A DNA stretch of 11,029 nt from Pirellulaceae bacterium (lineage in GTDB: Bacteria; Planctomycetota; Planctomycetia; Pirellulales; Pirellulaceae): contig JAKVBZ010000127.1 in NCBI GenBank assembly GCA_022448645.1, positions 1 through 11,029 on the forward strand, given 5' to 3'. The notes under the pieces are model-generated. The model saw nothing but the letters and a program-made list of their open reading frames with translations, had not been told where the DNA came from and searched no databases. Of this stretch, positions 1 through 7,391 are shown piece by piece; the first letter of the stretch is position 1; every line of letters starts with the position of its first letter. The position numbers were made by a program, and so were the translations under genes.

Positions 1-1
1 C

Positions 2-91
2 GTTCATCCAACCCAGATTCTGCCAGGTGACGCAAACAACGCCTTTCTTCTGGACAACTCTTTCGATTTCAGACTGCAGACCAAACGCTAG
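2..91 (+). CDS. Possible C-terminal end of a gene entering from the left edge
   Basis: The frame beginning at base 2 is open from the window edge to a TAG at 89-91 and gives 29 residues ending in FDFRLQTKR. The codon mix (ctg, gac, aac, cag, acc) resembles the genuine genes nearby. The segment is too short to assign a family. A second plus-strand frame is also open from the edge to about base 206, so openness alone does not prove coding. A compact inverted repeat lies 32 bases after the stop, which would fit a gene end. No function is proposed. Confidence 0.35.
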   Translation, partial: VHPTQILPGDANNAFLLDNSFDFRLQTKR

Positions 92-123
92 TCCAATAGA
101 GGAATCGACTCTCCAGACAGAAA

Positions 124-138
124 CTGAGCCCAGCTCAG
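124..138 (+). terminator. Small perfect hairpin, possible terminator of the left-edge gene
   Basis: CTGAGC (124-129) and GCTCAG (133-138) form a perfect 6-bp stem around the 3-base loop CCA. It lies shortly after the TAG at 89-91 and upstream of the next plus-strand gene. No T-tract follows, so it is not a classical Rho-independent terminator. It could be a pausing or mRNA-end hairpin, or chance. Confidence 0.25.
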
Positions 139-242
139 GGAAGATACCAATACCCCCCCAACCTCGCGCCGTCCGAACACGCCCTGCCCGCTCGCAAAAC
201 GTGTAGACTGCTTGCTTACTAGCCTCACGGAGACAAAATTTG

Positions 243-1253
243 ATGAGTAACAACACATTTTCTTTTGCGGTTTATCGCTGCCTGCTTGCACAGGCCTTGG
301 CTGCTGCCATCGGTTTGGCCACCTGGTTCCCATACGAGTCTCTCAGTGTCGAACCTGAGTCGAACAAAGACGCCAAAGCCCAAACAACGATCAAGGTGGG
401 TCATACGTTCACACCTGCGAACTTGGACCTGCGGCTGGCAGATGATTTCCAGAAAGACTATCCGGCACCGCATCACTTTGATTTCACTCGCTGGAAAAAG
501 TGGAAGGGAGATGCCAGGACGAGCAAAGGACAATGTATCCTCGCGCCAACGCCCCTCGGCAATTTGGATTTTTCAGGAATTGCTACGCAGAACATGGCTT
601 TCAATCCTAGATTGGCAGGGACTAACGGAGTGGAAATCGACCTCGTAGGGTATTCCTCCAAAGGAGATGATCCCGAGGAAGTAGAGAACCCCGATGAGAT
701 GAGATTGATAATGGCCTGGGGACTAACCCTCGGAAACTGGCACGGCTTGATGGGTGAGCAACCCGACAAACCAAAGGACCGGGGCGTCCAGCTGCACTTG
801 GACCTGATACTTCCCAATGGACTCTACGTGTACCTGGTGCGTGGCCTGCTGCCCGAAGACCTTGAGAAATATCCCAAGGACGGGTACACCCCTGGAGCGC
901 ACCCGGGCTTGAACGCCGAGGAACGAAGGCAGACTCACGAGGATGCCGTAGAGAAGGGAGAGGTGTTCGTAAGCGCCCCATGTCTGTGCCTGGCAACCAG
1001 ACTCTATCGCACGGAGCAACAGATCGAGGACATTCTGGGCCACAGCCGCCGCTGGGGTCTCTATCTGACCGACGACGCCAACACCATCTACTGGACTCTC
1101 GACGGAAAAGTAATGGACGTTGCCGATATTTCGGGGTACTTCCACTCCAGTCCCGAGTCAGTGCGAGAGGGAGCCCATCTGACTATTTCGGCATTAGCAA
1201 CCGACAGCTGTACCATCGACGATTTGAAGATTTACGCCAGTCCGGACGAGTAG
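243..1253 (+). CDS. Exported protein with concanavalin A-like/jelly-roll character, function unknown
   Basis: This encodes 336 residues from ATG 243. GGAG at 229-232 sits 10 bases before that ATG; a TTG directly upstream at 240 is an alternative start adding one residue. Residues 14-28 are hydrophobic (CLLAQALAAAIGLAT), consistent with a signal peptide or membrane anchor. The rest is rich in alternating beta-like segments. The C-terminal block, residues 271-333, with WGLYLTDDANTIYWTLDGK and a closing IDDLKIYASP, resembles the strand pattern of LamG/concanavalin A-like or DUF6081-type jelly-roll proteins. A charged, probably loop-like insertion occupies about residues 201-240. I see no catalytic signature, so sugar binding is only a possibility. 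The gene converges on the DUF1080 gene with 17 bases between stops, and no terminator hairpin is visible there. That it codes is fairly sure; the family is tentative. Confidence 0.75.
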   Translation: MSNNTFSFAVYRCLLAQALAAAIGLATWFPYESLSVEPESNKDAKAQTTIKVGHTFTPANLDLRLADDFQKDYPAPHHFDFTRWKKWKGDARTSKGQCILAPTPLGNLDFSGIATQNMAFNPRLAGTNGVEIDLVGYSSKGDDPEEVENPDEMRLIMAWGLTLGNWHGLMGEQPDKPKDRGVQLHLDLILPNGLYVYLVRGLLPEDLEKYPKDGYTPGAHPGLNAEERRQTHEDAVEKGEVFVSAPCLCLATRLYRTEQQIEDILGHSRRWGLYLTDDANTIYWTLDGKVMDVADISGYFHSSPESVREGAHLTISALATDSCTIDDLKIYASPDE

Positions 1254-1270
1254 GCGTATCGCACATCACC

Positions 1271-1867
1271 TCAATTGGGCTTCGATTCCGCTTCTAGTTC
1301 CTTGATGTAGACATTTTTAAACCACAGAGGCGTGTCGTGTTGCTGCAAGACAATCGGACCTCGAGGCTGACGGAAATGTACCGCCAACTCGTTGAGCACC
1401 AACTTGTCATTCAGCTTCACAGTCACCAGCCCCTTCCTGACTTGGATCTCAAAACGGTTCCACTCACCGATCGGACTGTCGGAGTTATTTAACGGTTTAT
1501 GGATCGTGTACGGAACGATGGCACCAGACCCCATATCGGTGTCGTAAACCCTCTTGTCCCAGATTTCTACCTGCACTTGTTCTTCGCCACGCAGAAAGAT
1601 CCCGCTGTTCCCACCATCTTCGATCTTCCAATCGATCAGCAGGATAAAATCGCCATACTTGTCTTCGGTAACCAAATGCTCGCCCTGGCCGTTATAAACG
1701 AGTACGCCATCCTCGACTCGCCAGTTTCCGGATTTGTCATCCTTCCAGCCCGTCAGATCGCGACCGTTGAATAGGACAGTAAAACCTTTCGGTGGCGAGT
1801 GGTCGTCAGCCGTTACGTCACACGTCGCCATCACGAGGACCAGGAGGCTCATTAAGATGTATTTCAT
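1271..1867 (-). CDS. DUF1080 / 3-keto-disaccharide hydrolase-like exported protein
   Basis: A 198-residue protein with an N-terminal signal sequence (MKYILMSLLVLVMATCDVTA). Cys16 lies in MATC, a poor lipobox, so signal peptidase I cleavage near residue 20 is more likely than lipidation. The family hallmarks are plain: LFNGRDLTGW at 32-41, NWRVEDGVLV at 48-57, the D79-W80-K81 segment followed by GGNSGIFLRG at 85-94, and the closing FKNVYIKEL strand. The length fits a single jelly-roll domain. Characterised members of this family act on 3-keto-glycosides made by a Gfo/Idh/MocA oxidoreductase, and such an oxidoreductase lies 3 kb away. GGAGAA, 5 bases before the ATG, is a good ribosome binding site. 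Separation by 264 bp and a probable terminator from the heme-protein gene upstream suggests its own promoter. Substrate is unknown. Confidence 0.93.
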   Translation of the reverse strand: MKYILMSLLVLVMATCDVTADDHSPPKGFTVLFNGRDLTGWKDDKSGNWRVEDGVLVYNGQGEHLVTEDKYGDFILLIDWKIEDGGNSGIFLRGEEQVQVEIWDKRVYDTDMGSGAIVPYTIHKPLNNSDSPIGEWNRFEIQVRKGLVTVKLNDKLVLNELAVHFRQPRGPIVLQQHDTPLWFKNVYIKELEAESKPN

Positions 1868-2067
1868 GGGAGTTCTCCGTGCAGGTACCGCAGTATGAAA
1901 GGATAAAGTTCCGTATCGAATGAATGCAGTGATGATGGATTAAGTGATTGCTGGACACAGTAGCCCGAATCGAAACTTCACAAATGATGCGTCAGGTTTC
2001 GATTTGAGTTCGGATACTCAACACGAAAACCCCTAAATCTGAAATCATCGTCCCACTTACAAACCAA

Positions 2068-2104
2068 AAGTGTGCGTCTTGCTTTCAGACGAACATAAAC
2101 ACTT
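2068..2104 (-). terminator. Probable Rho-independent terminator after the heme-protein gene
   Basis: Two nested inverted repeats lie 28 bases beyond the stop of the heme-binding propeller gene. The outer arms are AAGTGT (2068-2073) with ACACTT (2099-2104). The inner arms are CGTCT (2075-2079) with AGACG (2087-2091), around a 7-base loop. Read on the minus strand, the 3' arm runs into TTTTGGTTTGT, a U-rich tail. The internal loop between the two stems is asymmetric, which weakens the structure. It would separate transcription of the heme protein from DUF1080. Confidence 0.5.
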
Positions 2105-2131
2105 CTCAAAATCCTACATCAAGTCGACGCA

Positions 2132-4663
2132 TTACTCAAATGCAGCATCGCCCTCATGGCCCCCAGCACGCAAATAAGCAATCAGATCAAGGAGCTCGTC
2201 TTCTGTGAGTACATTGATCAAACCGCGGGGCATGTGCGACACCTGCGATGGCATGCGACTCTCTATTTCGTTAACGGCGACGGCCACCACTTTGTGGGTG
2301 GTAGGGTCGGTCCGCAGACGCAACACACGACCGTCATCAAAAACAACACGGCCCGTGAACACACGCCCGTCTTCCATGGCAATCATTTCGTTGCGATAGC
2401 GATCGGAAATCACCTTCGAAGGAACGATCAAAGACTCTAACAGGTACCGCATATCGAAACGATTTCCAACGGTAGTCAGGTCGGGTCCGGTCGTACCTCC
2501 CTCACCTGCAACTTGATGGCATGTTGCACAGGTGGCGGCCTTGAAAGCAGCCTGGCCATTACGAAAGGATCGTCCGCCAATGGTATTGTTTACAAGATTG
2601 AGCACTTCCTCCACTTGCCAGTCTTTGACAACAACACGTGGAGACTCGGGTTCCGCCTCTGGTGTTGGTTCGAGTTTCGCCTCATCCAGTCCATCGATGG
2701 CCTCCACGAGAGCTTCTCTGTCAACGTCGCTCAATCGAGCGGCCACAGACTGCCGAGAACCGTGAATCAATCCCATGGTACGCTCGTTCCCGTGGACTTC
2801 GACAAGTGAATCCGCGCCCGTCAGGCTGAAGAACATCCTGCGTTGCGAAAAACTCCAATCGCATGTAATTCGACTTAATTCCGCAATGTAGAACGACTTT
2901 TCCTCGGCACTGGTTGCCGTGCGGATCAATTCCAGCGCGCCGTCCAATACAACCTGCGCATCCAAATATACCAATAACTGACAAAGTTCTCGGTTGAGCC
3001 GACTGTCCGCTGAAGGAAATAACCTCCCCAGACGGGCTATGACTGGGCCGCTAACGTCGTCACGTTTTCCGCCCATCCGAATGAACGCCAGACTGTAGAC
3101 GCGCACCAAATCACGAAGCTGTGCCTCGCTCAGTTGCTCCAATGGAAGTTGATTGAGACGTCCGAGCACATGTTTTTGAAGCTTCGGGTCGCCCACTCGT
3201 GCCAAGGCCAACATCGCCTGCAGCGAGGTCACGGTGCACGATTCCTGGAAAGCTCGATCCTGCCAAAGTGTCACGTCCTGGCGTTCGACCGCAATACGAG
3301 CGGCATAGCGAATTGCCCGATCGCTACTTGCCAGACATGGCCAAGCCTCATCCACCGCGCGAGGATCCTTCTGCACATGAAAGGCTTCCAGGTGTCGTCG
3401 CAACTGTCGGGCCTGGGCTGCCCGCGGCTCATCGCTCGGTCCGACAGACACGATCGACTCGCTGCCGACATAGCGGATACGGAATAGACCGGACTGAGTT
3501 TTTCGCCCTCCGATCGTGAAGTACATCGTACCGTCTGGATGCACGACGAGATCAGTGAGAGGCAAACCTCTTCCAGTCAAGAAGGATTCTAACTTCCCAC
3601 GGTAACTGGCACCGTCGTGCTGTAGGTGAACTGCATGGACCGTCGCGGTCTGCCAATCGCAAATGTATAAAGCTTTTTGGTATTGGGCCGGAAAACGTGC
3701 ACCCGTTCCAAATGTGATCCCCGCGGGCGAGCCGCGGCCAATGTCGACGACACTACCCAAACTGTCAGGATAATGATCCGGCCATTTTCCGTATCGTATC
3801 CAAGAGCCAGTATCAGAACGCCAGCCATATTCCCCCCCCGAAACAATATGACTTACACGAGCTGGTCGATACCAGTGCGTGCCCACGTCTGCTTCGCTGT
3901 CGGCATCACCGGTAAACAGCTCACCCTCTAGATTAAAGGCGATGTCATACGGATTACGGAGTCCCCCACATACTAGCTCCCATTTCGTACCGGTGTGATT
4001 TGTACGCGCGATGCAGCCGCCCGGAACATAAGTATTCTCCGAGGGTACCAGCACGTCATCGGCCCAATTTCGATACGGTGAATTCGAATCGGTTTGCTCA
4101 GGTACACCAACGCCATTGCCGGTCACTACGTAAATATGTCCGTCGGGACCGAGCTCGACGGCATGGGGTCCATGCTCTCCATGTGCATTTTCTGTTCCTG
4201 TGCCATCGAGCTGCTGTAGAAGAGTCACGCGGTCGAAATGATCGTCTCCGTCCGTGTCCTGAATTCGATATAGACCACTGACCTTCGCAAGGTCATCGCC
4301 CGCAGTCTTGTTCAGATTGTTAACCACGACATACAGACTGTCATACGCATAGCAAAGTCCTTGAACCTGGCCGACGGGAACGTTTATCCTGACGGCGGTC
4401 GTCTTCGAAGAGTCACTACCAATGGTGACACGATAGAGATGCCCGCGTTCGTCTGAGGTGATCAAACGACCAGAAGCATCCGGTGTCAAGGCAACCCAGG
4501 ACCCCTGCTCTTGAGGCGGCACCGCATAGACTAACTCGACGAGAAATCCGTCAGGCACGGTGATGCTCTCCAGTACCCCCTGCAGCGCCGCCACCGGATC
4601 GCCCACCACGGTCGCCGGTAACAACAACCACCATGCCAGCGCTATAGATCGAACGTGAGTCAT
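2132..4663 (-). CDS. PVC-type heme-binding (CxxCH) beta-propeller protein, putative membrane-bound dehydrogenase
   Basis: An 843-residue exported protein with the architecture of large planctomycete/verrucomicrobial heme proteins. Residues 1 to about 22 form a signal peptide with hydrophobic core IALAWWLLLPATVV. About residues 30-390 form a sorbosone/glucose-dehydrogenase-like beta-propeller, with GGLRNPYDIAF, GELFTGDADSEADVGTHWYR and GGEYGWRSDTGSW. About 400-610 is helical and HEAT-like. The C-terminus is the Pirellula/Verrucomicrobium-type heme domain: C712-A-T-C-H716 binds a c-type heme covalently, and M811 in SHMPRGL is the likely axial ligand, followed by LTEDELLDLIAYL. The start chosen is ATG 4663, with AGGTG 6 bases upstream; an in-frame GTG at 4672 has no such site. 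It probably oxidises a sugar or passes electrons in the periplasm, but substrates of this family are largely unknown. It is divergent from the Gfo/Idh/MocA gene. A G8 run (coding strand) lies at 3832-3839. Confidence 0.93.
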   Translation of the reverse strand: MTHVRSIALAWWLLLPATVVGDPVAALQGVLESITVPDGFLVELVYAVPPQEQGSWVALTPDASGRLITSDERGHLYRVTIGSDSSKTTAVRINVPVGQVQGLCYAYDSLYVVVNNLNKTAGDDLAKVSGLYRIQDTDGDDHFDRVTLLQQLDGTGTENAHGEHGPHAVELGPDGHIYVVTGNGVGVPEQTDSNSPYRNWADDVLVPSENTYVPGGCIARTNHTGTKWELVCGGLRNPYDIAFNLEGELFTGDADSEADVGTHWYRPARVSHIVSGGEYGWRSDTGSWIRYGKWPDHYPDSLGSVVDIGRGSPAGITFGTGARFPAQYQKALYICDWQTATVHAVHLQHDGASYRGKLESFLTGRGLPLTDLVVHPDGTMYFTIGGRKTQSGLFRIRYVGSESIVSVGPSDEPRAAQARQLRRHLEAFHVQKDPRAVDEAWPCLASSDRAIRYAARIAVERQDVTLWQDRAFQESCTVTSLQAMLALARVGDPKLQKHVLGRLNQLPLEQLSEAQLRDLVRVYSLAFIRMGGKRDDVSGPVIARLGRLFPSADSRLNRELCQLLVYLDAQVVLDGALELIRTATSAEEKSFYIAELSRITCDWSFSQRRMFFSLTGADSLVEVHGNERTMGLIHGSRQSVAARLSDVDREALVEAIDGLDEAKLEPTPEAEPESPRVVVKDWQVEEVLNLVNNTIGGRSFRNGQAAFKAATCATCHQVAGEGGTTGPDLTTVGNRFDMRYLLESLIVPSKVISDRYRNEMIAMEDGRVFTGRVVFDDGRVLRLRTDPTTHKVVAVAVNEIESRMPSQVSHMPRGLINVLTEDELLDLIAYLRAGGHEGDAAFE

Positions 4664-4672
4664 TTCCAACAC

Positions 4673-4927
4673 CTAAACTGGGGTCCCAGACAGGAGTGAT
4701 ACTTCGCCCATTATCTTAAACCACTCCACATAGCCTGAAAATCAATATCTGCTATTATTTTGGCAGTCTAGATAAATACAAAGTCTAACTAAATCACTAA
4801 TAACACGACAGACGTTGTATCTTATCTGGTCCGAACTAAGTAGCATGGTGAGTAGCATCTACGCTCATACGAGAACCGTTTCTGCAATCTTGAAAATAAC
4901 TGAAATGATCAAAAGGGAAATCAAACG
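4673..4927. promoter_or_regulatory. AT-rich divergent promoter region between heme-protein and oxidoreductase genes
   Basis: This stretch separates two divergent genes and must carry both promoters unless each lies inside the neighbouring gene. On the minus strand, GATAAT (complement of 4710-4715) matches the sigma70 -10 consensus at 5 of 6 positions and would give a leader of about 40 bases for the heme protein; I see no convincing -35. For the plus-strand gene no clear promoter pair stands out in the AT-rich 4740-4810 segment. A direct repeat of AGTAGCAT occurs at 4839-4846 and 4851-4858, with a 12-base period. A 28-codon open frame from ATG 4845 ends in TGA 4929-4931, overlapping the oxidoreductase start. 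Confidence 0.4.
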
Positions 4928-6247
4928 ATGAAACGCCGCGAATTCGTCAAGGGATCGGCTGCTGCCGCTGGATTGAGTCTGGCCCGCGCGGCATCAGCAA
5001 AGGCATCTGTAAACGATCGCATTACTCTAGCCATGATCGGAGTCCGAGGTCGAGGCCGGGTGGTGCTCGAGTCATTCGCCAAGCGGCCGGATGTCGACGT
5101 GAAATATGTCTGTGACATTGACCAGAGCGTACTTGGTGAACGGACCGAACGTCTAGCTAAAGAGACTGGTAAACGGCACGAAATGATCGATGACTTCCGC
5201 CGCGCCCTTGAAGATCCGGCTGTCGATGCTGTCGCAGTGGCAACTCCGACGCACTGGCACGGGATTATCAGCATCATGGCTTGCCAAGCAAAAAAAGATG
5301 TCTACGTGGAAAAGCCAGACGCTCACAATGCCGTAGAGGGTCGCGTCATGGTAGAAGCAGCTCGGAAACACAAGCGGGTCGTCCAACTGGGAACGCAGTC
5401 ACGGAGCGGTGCTAGTTTTTTGAGTGCCATGACCTACCTGCAAAAGGGACACATCGGACGCCCTCTATTTGCCAAAGCATGGGAGAGCCACAAACAAGGT
5501 TCGCTTGGTCATCCACCAGATAGCGATCCGCCGGCCGGTGTCGACTATAACACGTGGTTAGGCCCCGCTCCGCTGCGTCCGTTTAATCGCATGCGATTCC
5601 ACGGCAATTGGAGGTGGTTCTTCGATTACGGAGCAGGCGACCTGGGGAATGACGGCGTGCACCGACTTGATTACGCACGGTGGGGGTTCGATGTTGCGTT
5701 ACAGGCTGCCGGACAATCAAAACTTGGCACGCTAAAGGCGGTCTCGGCGCACGGTGGCAAGTGCTACTTCGACGACATCCAGGAGTGGCCCGATAATCTC
5801 ATGATCACTTACGACTATGGCCAAGGCCGTGTCATGACATACGAGATGCGAATCTGGACGCCTTATCCAATGGAGGGAGAATCGGAAGGTGCCATCGTCT
5901 ACGGCGATCAGGGTTACATCGTGATTGGCAACAAACGCTGGCGGGCTTTTGGGGCTAAAGGAAAACTGTTGGTCAAAAAAGATGGCACGTACCAAAACAC
6001 CGATGGTCATGTGGCGAATTTCATCGACTGCATGCGTTCGCGAGAACGGCCGAACTCGGATCTAGAAACAGTGGGCCATCCGTCCAGTCTCATGTGCCAT
6101 CTGGGCAATGCGGCTTGGCGTGCCGGCCGAACCATTCGATTCGACGCCGACACCTACACGTGCATCGGCGACGATGACGCCAACCAATACCTGGAACGTC
6201 CCGAGTATCGCCAACCATGGACGCTACCTCGCTTAGAGGATGTTTAG
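4928..6247 (+). CDS. Tat-exported Gfo/Idh/MocA family oxidoreductase
   Basis: A 439-residue NAD(P)-dependent sugar oxidoreductase, full length for the exported planctomycete subgroup. The N-terminus carries a twin-arginine signal: R3-R4-E-F-V-K, an alanine-rich core, and likely cleavage near AKA26. The protein therefore folds with its cofactor before export, as in glucose-fructose oxidoreductase. The Rossmann fold follows, with glycines G38, G41 and G43 of the IGVRGRG loop, and E128-K129-P130, the family's conserved EKP. The C-terminal domain has the subgroup blocks YNTWLGPAP (207-215) and NWRWFFDYGAGDLGNDGVHR (227-246); D238, H245 and D248 are candidate active-site residues. AGGGA lies 9 bases before the ATG. 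Known relatives oxidise or reduce sugar carbons, some making 3-keto-glycosides used by DUF1080 enzymes such as the one at 1271-1867. The exact substrate cannot be read from sequence. The residue after EKP is Asp131, which seems uncommon. Confidence 0.95.
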   Translation: MKRREFVKGSAAAAGLSLARAASAKASVNDRITLAMIGVRGRGRVVLESFAKRPDVDVKYVCDIDQSVLGERTERLAKETGKRHEMIDDFRRALEDPAVDAVAVATPTHWHGIISIMACQAKKDVYVEKPDAHNAVEGRVMVEAARKHKRVVQLGTQSRSGASFLSAMTYLQKGHIGRPLFAKAWESHKQGSLGHPPDSDPPAGVDYNTWLGPAPLRPFNRMRFHGNWRWFFDYGAGDLGNDGVHRLDYARWGFDVALQAAGQSKLGTLKAVSAHGGKCYFDDIQEWPDNLMITYDYGQGRVMTYEMRIWTPYPMEGESEGAIVYGDQGYIVIGNKRWRAFGAKGKLLVKKDGTYQNTDGHVANFIDCMRSRERPNSDLETVGHPSSLMCHLGNAAWRAGRTIRFDADTYTCIGDDDANQYLERPEYRQPWTLPRLEDV

Positions 6248-6463
6248 TGCTGGAGTGTCTTCCAACACCGTTCATATTTTGGGCAGCCACTTAATTTTGG
6301 ACACCAACTTGGCGATGGCTCAGTAGATTGGGCCTTCCGTCCGACCTGCGTAGAAAACGGTCTCTTCGTCAAGCACGTCCGCAAGGATTTTAGCGGCTCT
6401 CGTGTGGTCGCTGGCTGTTTGTCTTACTCGAGCCAAAATCAATTTTCAAAATAGCGGTGTCCG

Positions 6464-6491
6464 CCTGAGCACAACACGAAAGACACTCAGG
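6464..6491 (-). terminator. Inverted repeat just past the lipoprotein gene, possible terminator
   Basis: CCTGAG (6464-6469) and CTCAGG (6486-6491) make a perfect 6-bp stem with a 16-base loop. It begins 1 base after the stop codon of the minus-strand lipoprotein gene. A TTTT run on the minus strand occurs only about 13 bases after the stem, so the match to a Rho-independent terminator is poor. It lies in the 245-bp gap between two convergent genes, where a terminator is expected. Confidence 0.27.
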
Positions 6492-6492
6492 A

Positions 6493-6972
6493 CTATTTGG
6501 GGCGCTCGACGATCAAGACAACTTCGTTTGACGTTTTTTGCACATCGATCACTAATCCAGAAGTCTGATACGATTCGAACCGCGGATCAATCACAGGCCG
6601 CGGGATGATTCCACGCTTGATGTAATCATCCGCATCGCGCTGTGCCCTCAACAAGACCTGATGTGTACCCGGAACAGCACCATCTCCCGTCTCGAACGTC
6701 GTCAAGCGGAACGTACCATCAGCCCGGATCTCTCCACGTGCACTTTGGCCTGGCCCTTCCACACTCGTCGCTTGGGTAAAAACGACGCCTCCGGTGGAAA
6801 AAGGAGTCCCATCATCGAAAACGACCTTGCCAGTTACCGGAAACGTCGTCGACTCGCCGCAGCCGGCGATGAAACCGAACAGCAGCGCGCAAAATAAGAA
6901 TAACGTCGGTTCGGCGATCCGTCGTCCCAGAGAAATCATTTCAGGCATGGACCATCGGAAGTAGCTCATCAT
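6493..6972 (-). CDS. Small lipoprotein with carboxypeptidase-regulatory-like domain
   Basis: A 159-residue protein with a lipoprotein signal: hydrophobic TLFLFCALLFGF followed by lipobox I-A-G-C38, so Cys38 would be lipidated. The mature part opens with FPVTGKVVFDDGTPFSTGGVVF and continues through ARGEIRADGTFRLTTFETGDGAVPGTHQVLL, the pattern of single carboxypeptidase-regulatory-like (transthyretin/CNA-B-like) beta-sandwich lipoproteins common in planctomycetes. The role is unknown; such domains are structural or binding modules, not peptidases. Four ATGs compete as start (6972, 6969, 6948, 6939), none with a clear Shine-Dalgarno. The 6939 start would give a more typical short lipoprotein signal, with the Cys at residue 27. 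These genes often accompany DUF1559 pilin-like genes, but none is seen here, so it appears to be a single-gene unit. Confidence 0.82.
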   Translation of the reverse strand: MMSYFRWSMPEMISLGRRIAEPTLFLFCALLFGFIAGCGESTTFPVTGKVVFDDGTPFSTGGVVFTQATSVEGPGQSARGEIRADGTFRLTTFETGDGAVPGTHQVLLRAQRDADDYIKRGIIPRPVIDPRFESYQTSGLVIDVQKTSNEVVLIVERPK

Positions 6973-7391
6973 TGCAAGTGTGCTGCCCGGAACATCCCGG
7001 CACTATCCTACGCAAATCAATCATTTGATCGTTTACCGCCTAGCCTTATAACAACACGTGTATTGAAATCGTGCATCGCGTTCAATATTGCCATCGTCCT
7101 GGAATCGCGTCAACCCTTCACAGTGACGCAAAGCAACGTGGTAGTAGCGATGCCATCCAACAGCACACAGGCAAATGACCATTGGTGATCAGCAATCAAG
7201 TCACCCTGAGAGGCATCACTTCCTCTGTGATGGACGCGTCTGGTTGACGTCAGTTTTTGGCATGTGAGAATAGCCAATAGCTAAGGTCAAAATCTTTTGT
7301 TAAGTCCCCTTGGAACTTACCGTAAACGCCAATATTCAATCAGTGTATTTTCGAAATGTATTTTCCAGAACGACCATAAGGAACTCACTTG
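6973..7391. other. 419-bp divergent intergenic region without a recognisable gene
   Basis: This separates the lipoprotein gene (leftward) from the lactonase-like gene (rightward), so it should hold both promoters. I find no convincing coding frame, RNA gene or repeat family. Notable items are an 8-bp palindrome ACACGTGT at 7054-7061, small imperfect inverted repeats (ATCAA/TTGAT around 7017-7030, TTGAA/TTCAA around 7062-7085), and the promoter candidate at 7244-7271. The palindromes could be operator sites but are short enough to be chance. Confidence 0.5.
7244..7271 (+). promoter_or_regulatory. Candidate sigma70-type promoter for the lactonase-like gene
   Basis: TTGACG (7244-7249, 5 of 6 to the -35 consensus) is followed after 16 bases by GAGAAT (7266-7271, 4 of 6 to the -10). 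The -10 is preceded by TGT, giving an extended -10 (TGn). Transcription would start near 7278, leaving a leader of about 114 bases. Promoter consensus in planctomycetes is poorly defined, so this is only a suggestion. Confidence 0.33.

Noticed and set aside
88..333. Minus-strand 81-codon open frame near the left end
   Set aside because: It overlaps the start of the plus-strand exported gene and covers its ribosome binding site. The predicted peptide has no family character.
723..1145. Minus-strand open frame of 140 codons opposite the jelly-roll-like gene
   Set aside because: It has no signal, motif or ribosome binding site. The plus-strand frame spans the full 1 kb with a Shine-Dalgarno and a signal peptide.
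6248..6492. Possible gene remnant in the convergent gap
   Set aside because: I found no frame with recognisable family motifs; only the weak hairpin at its right end is reportable.
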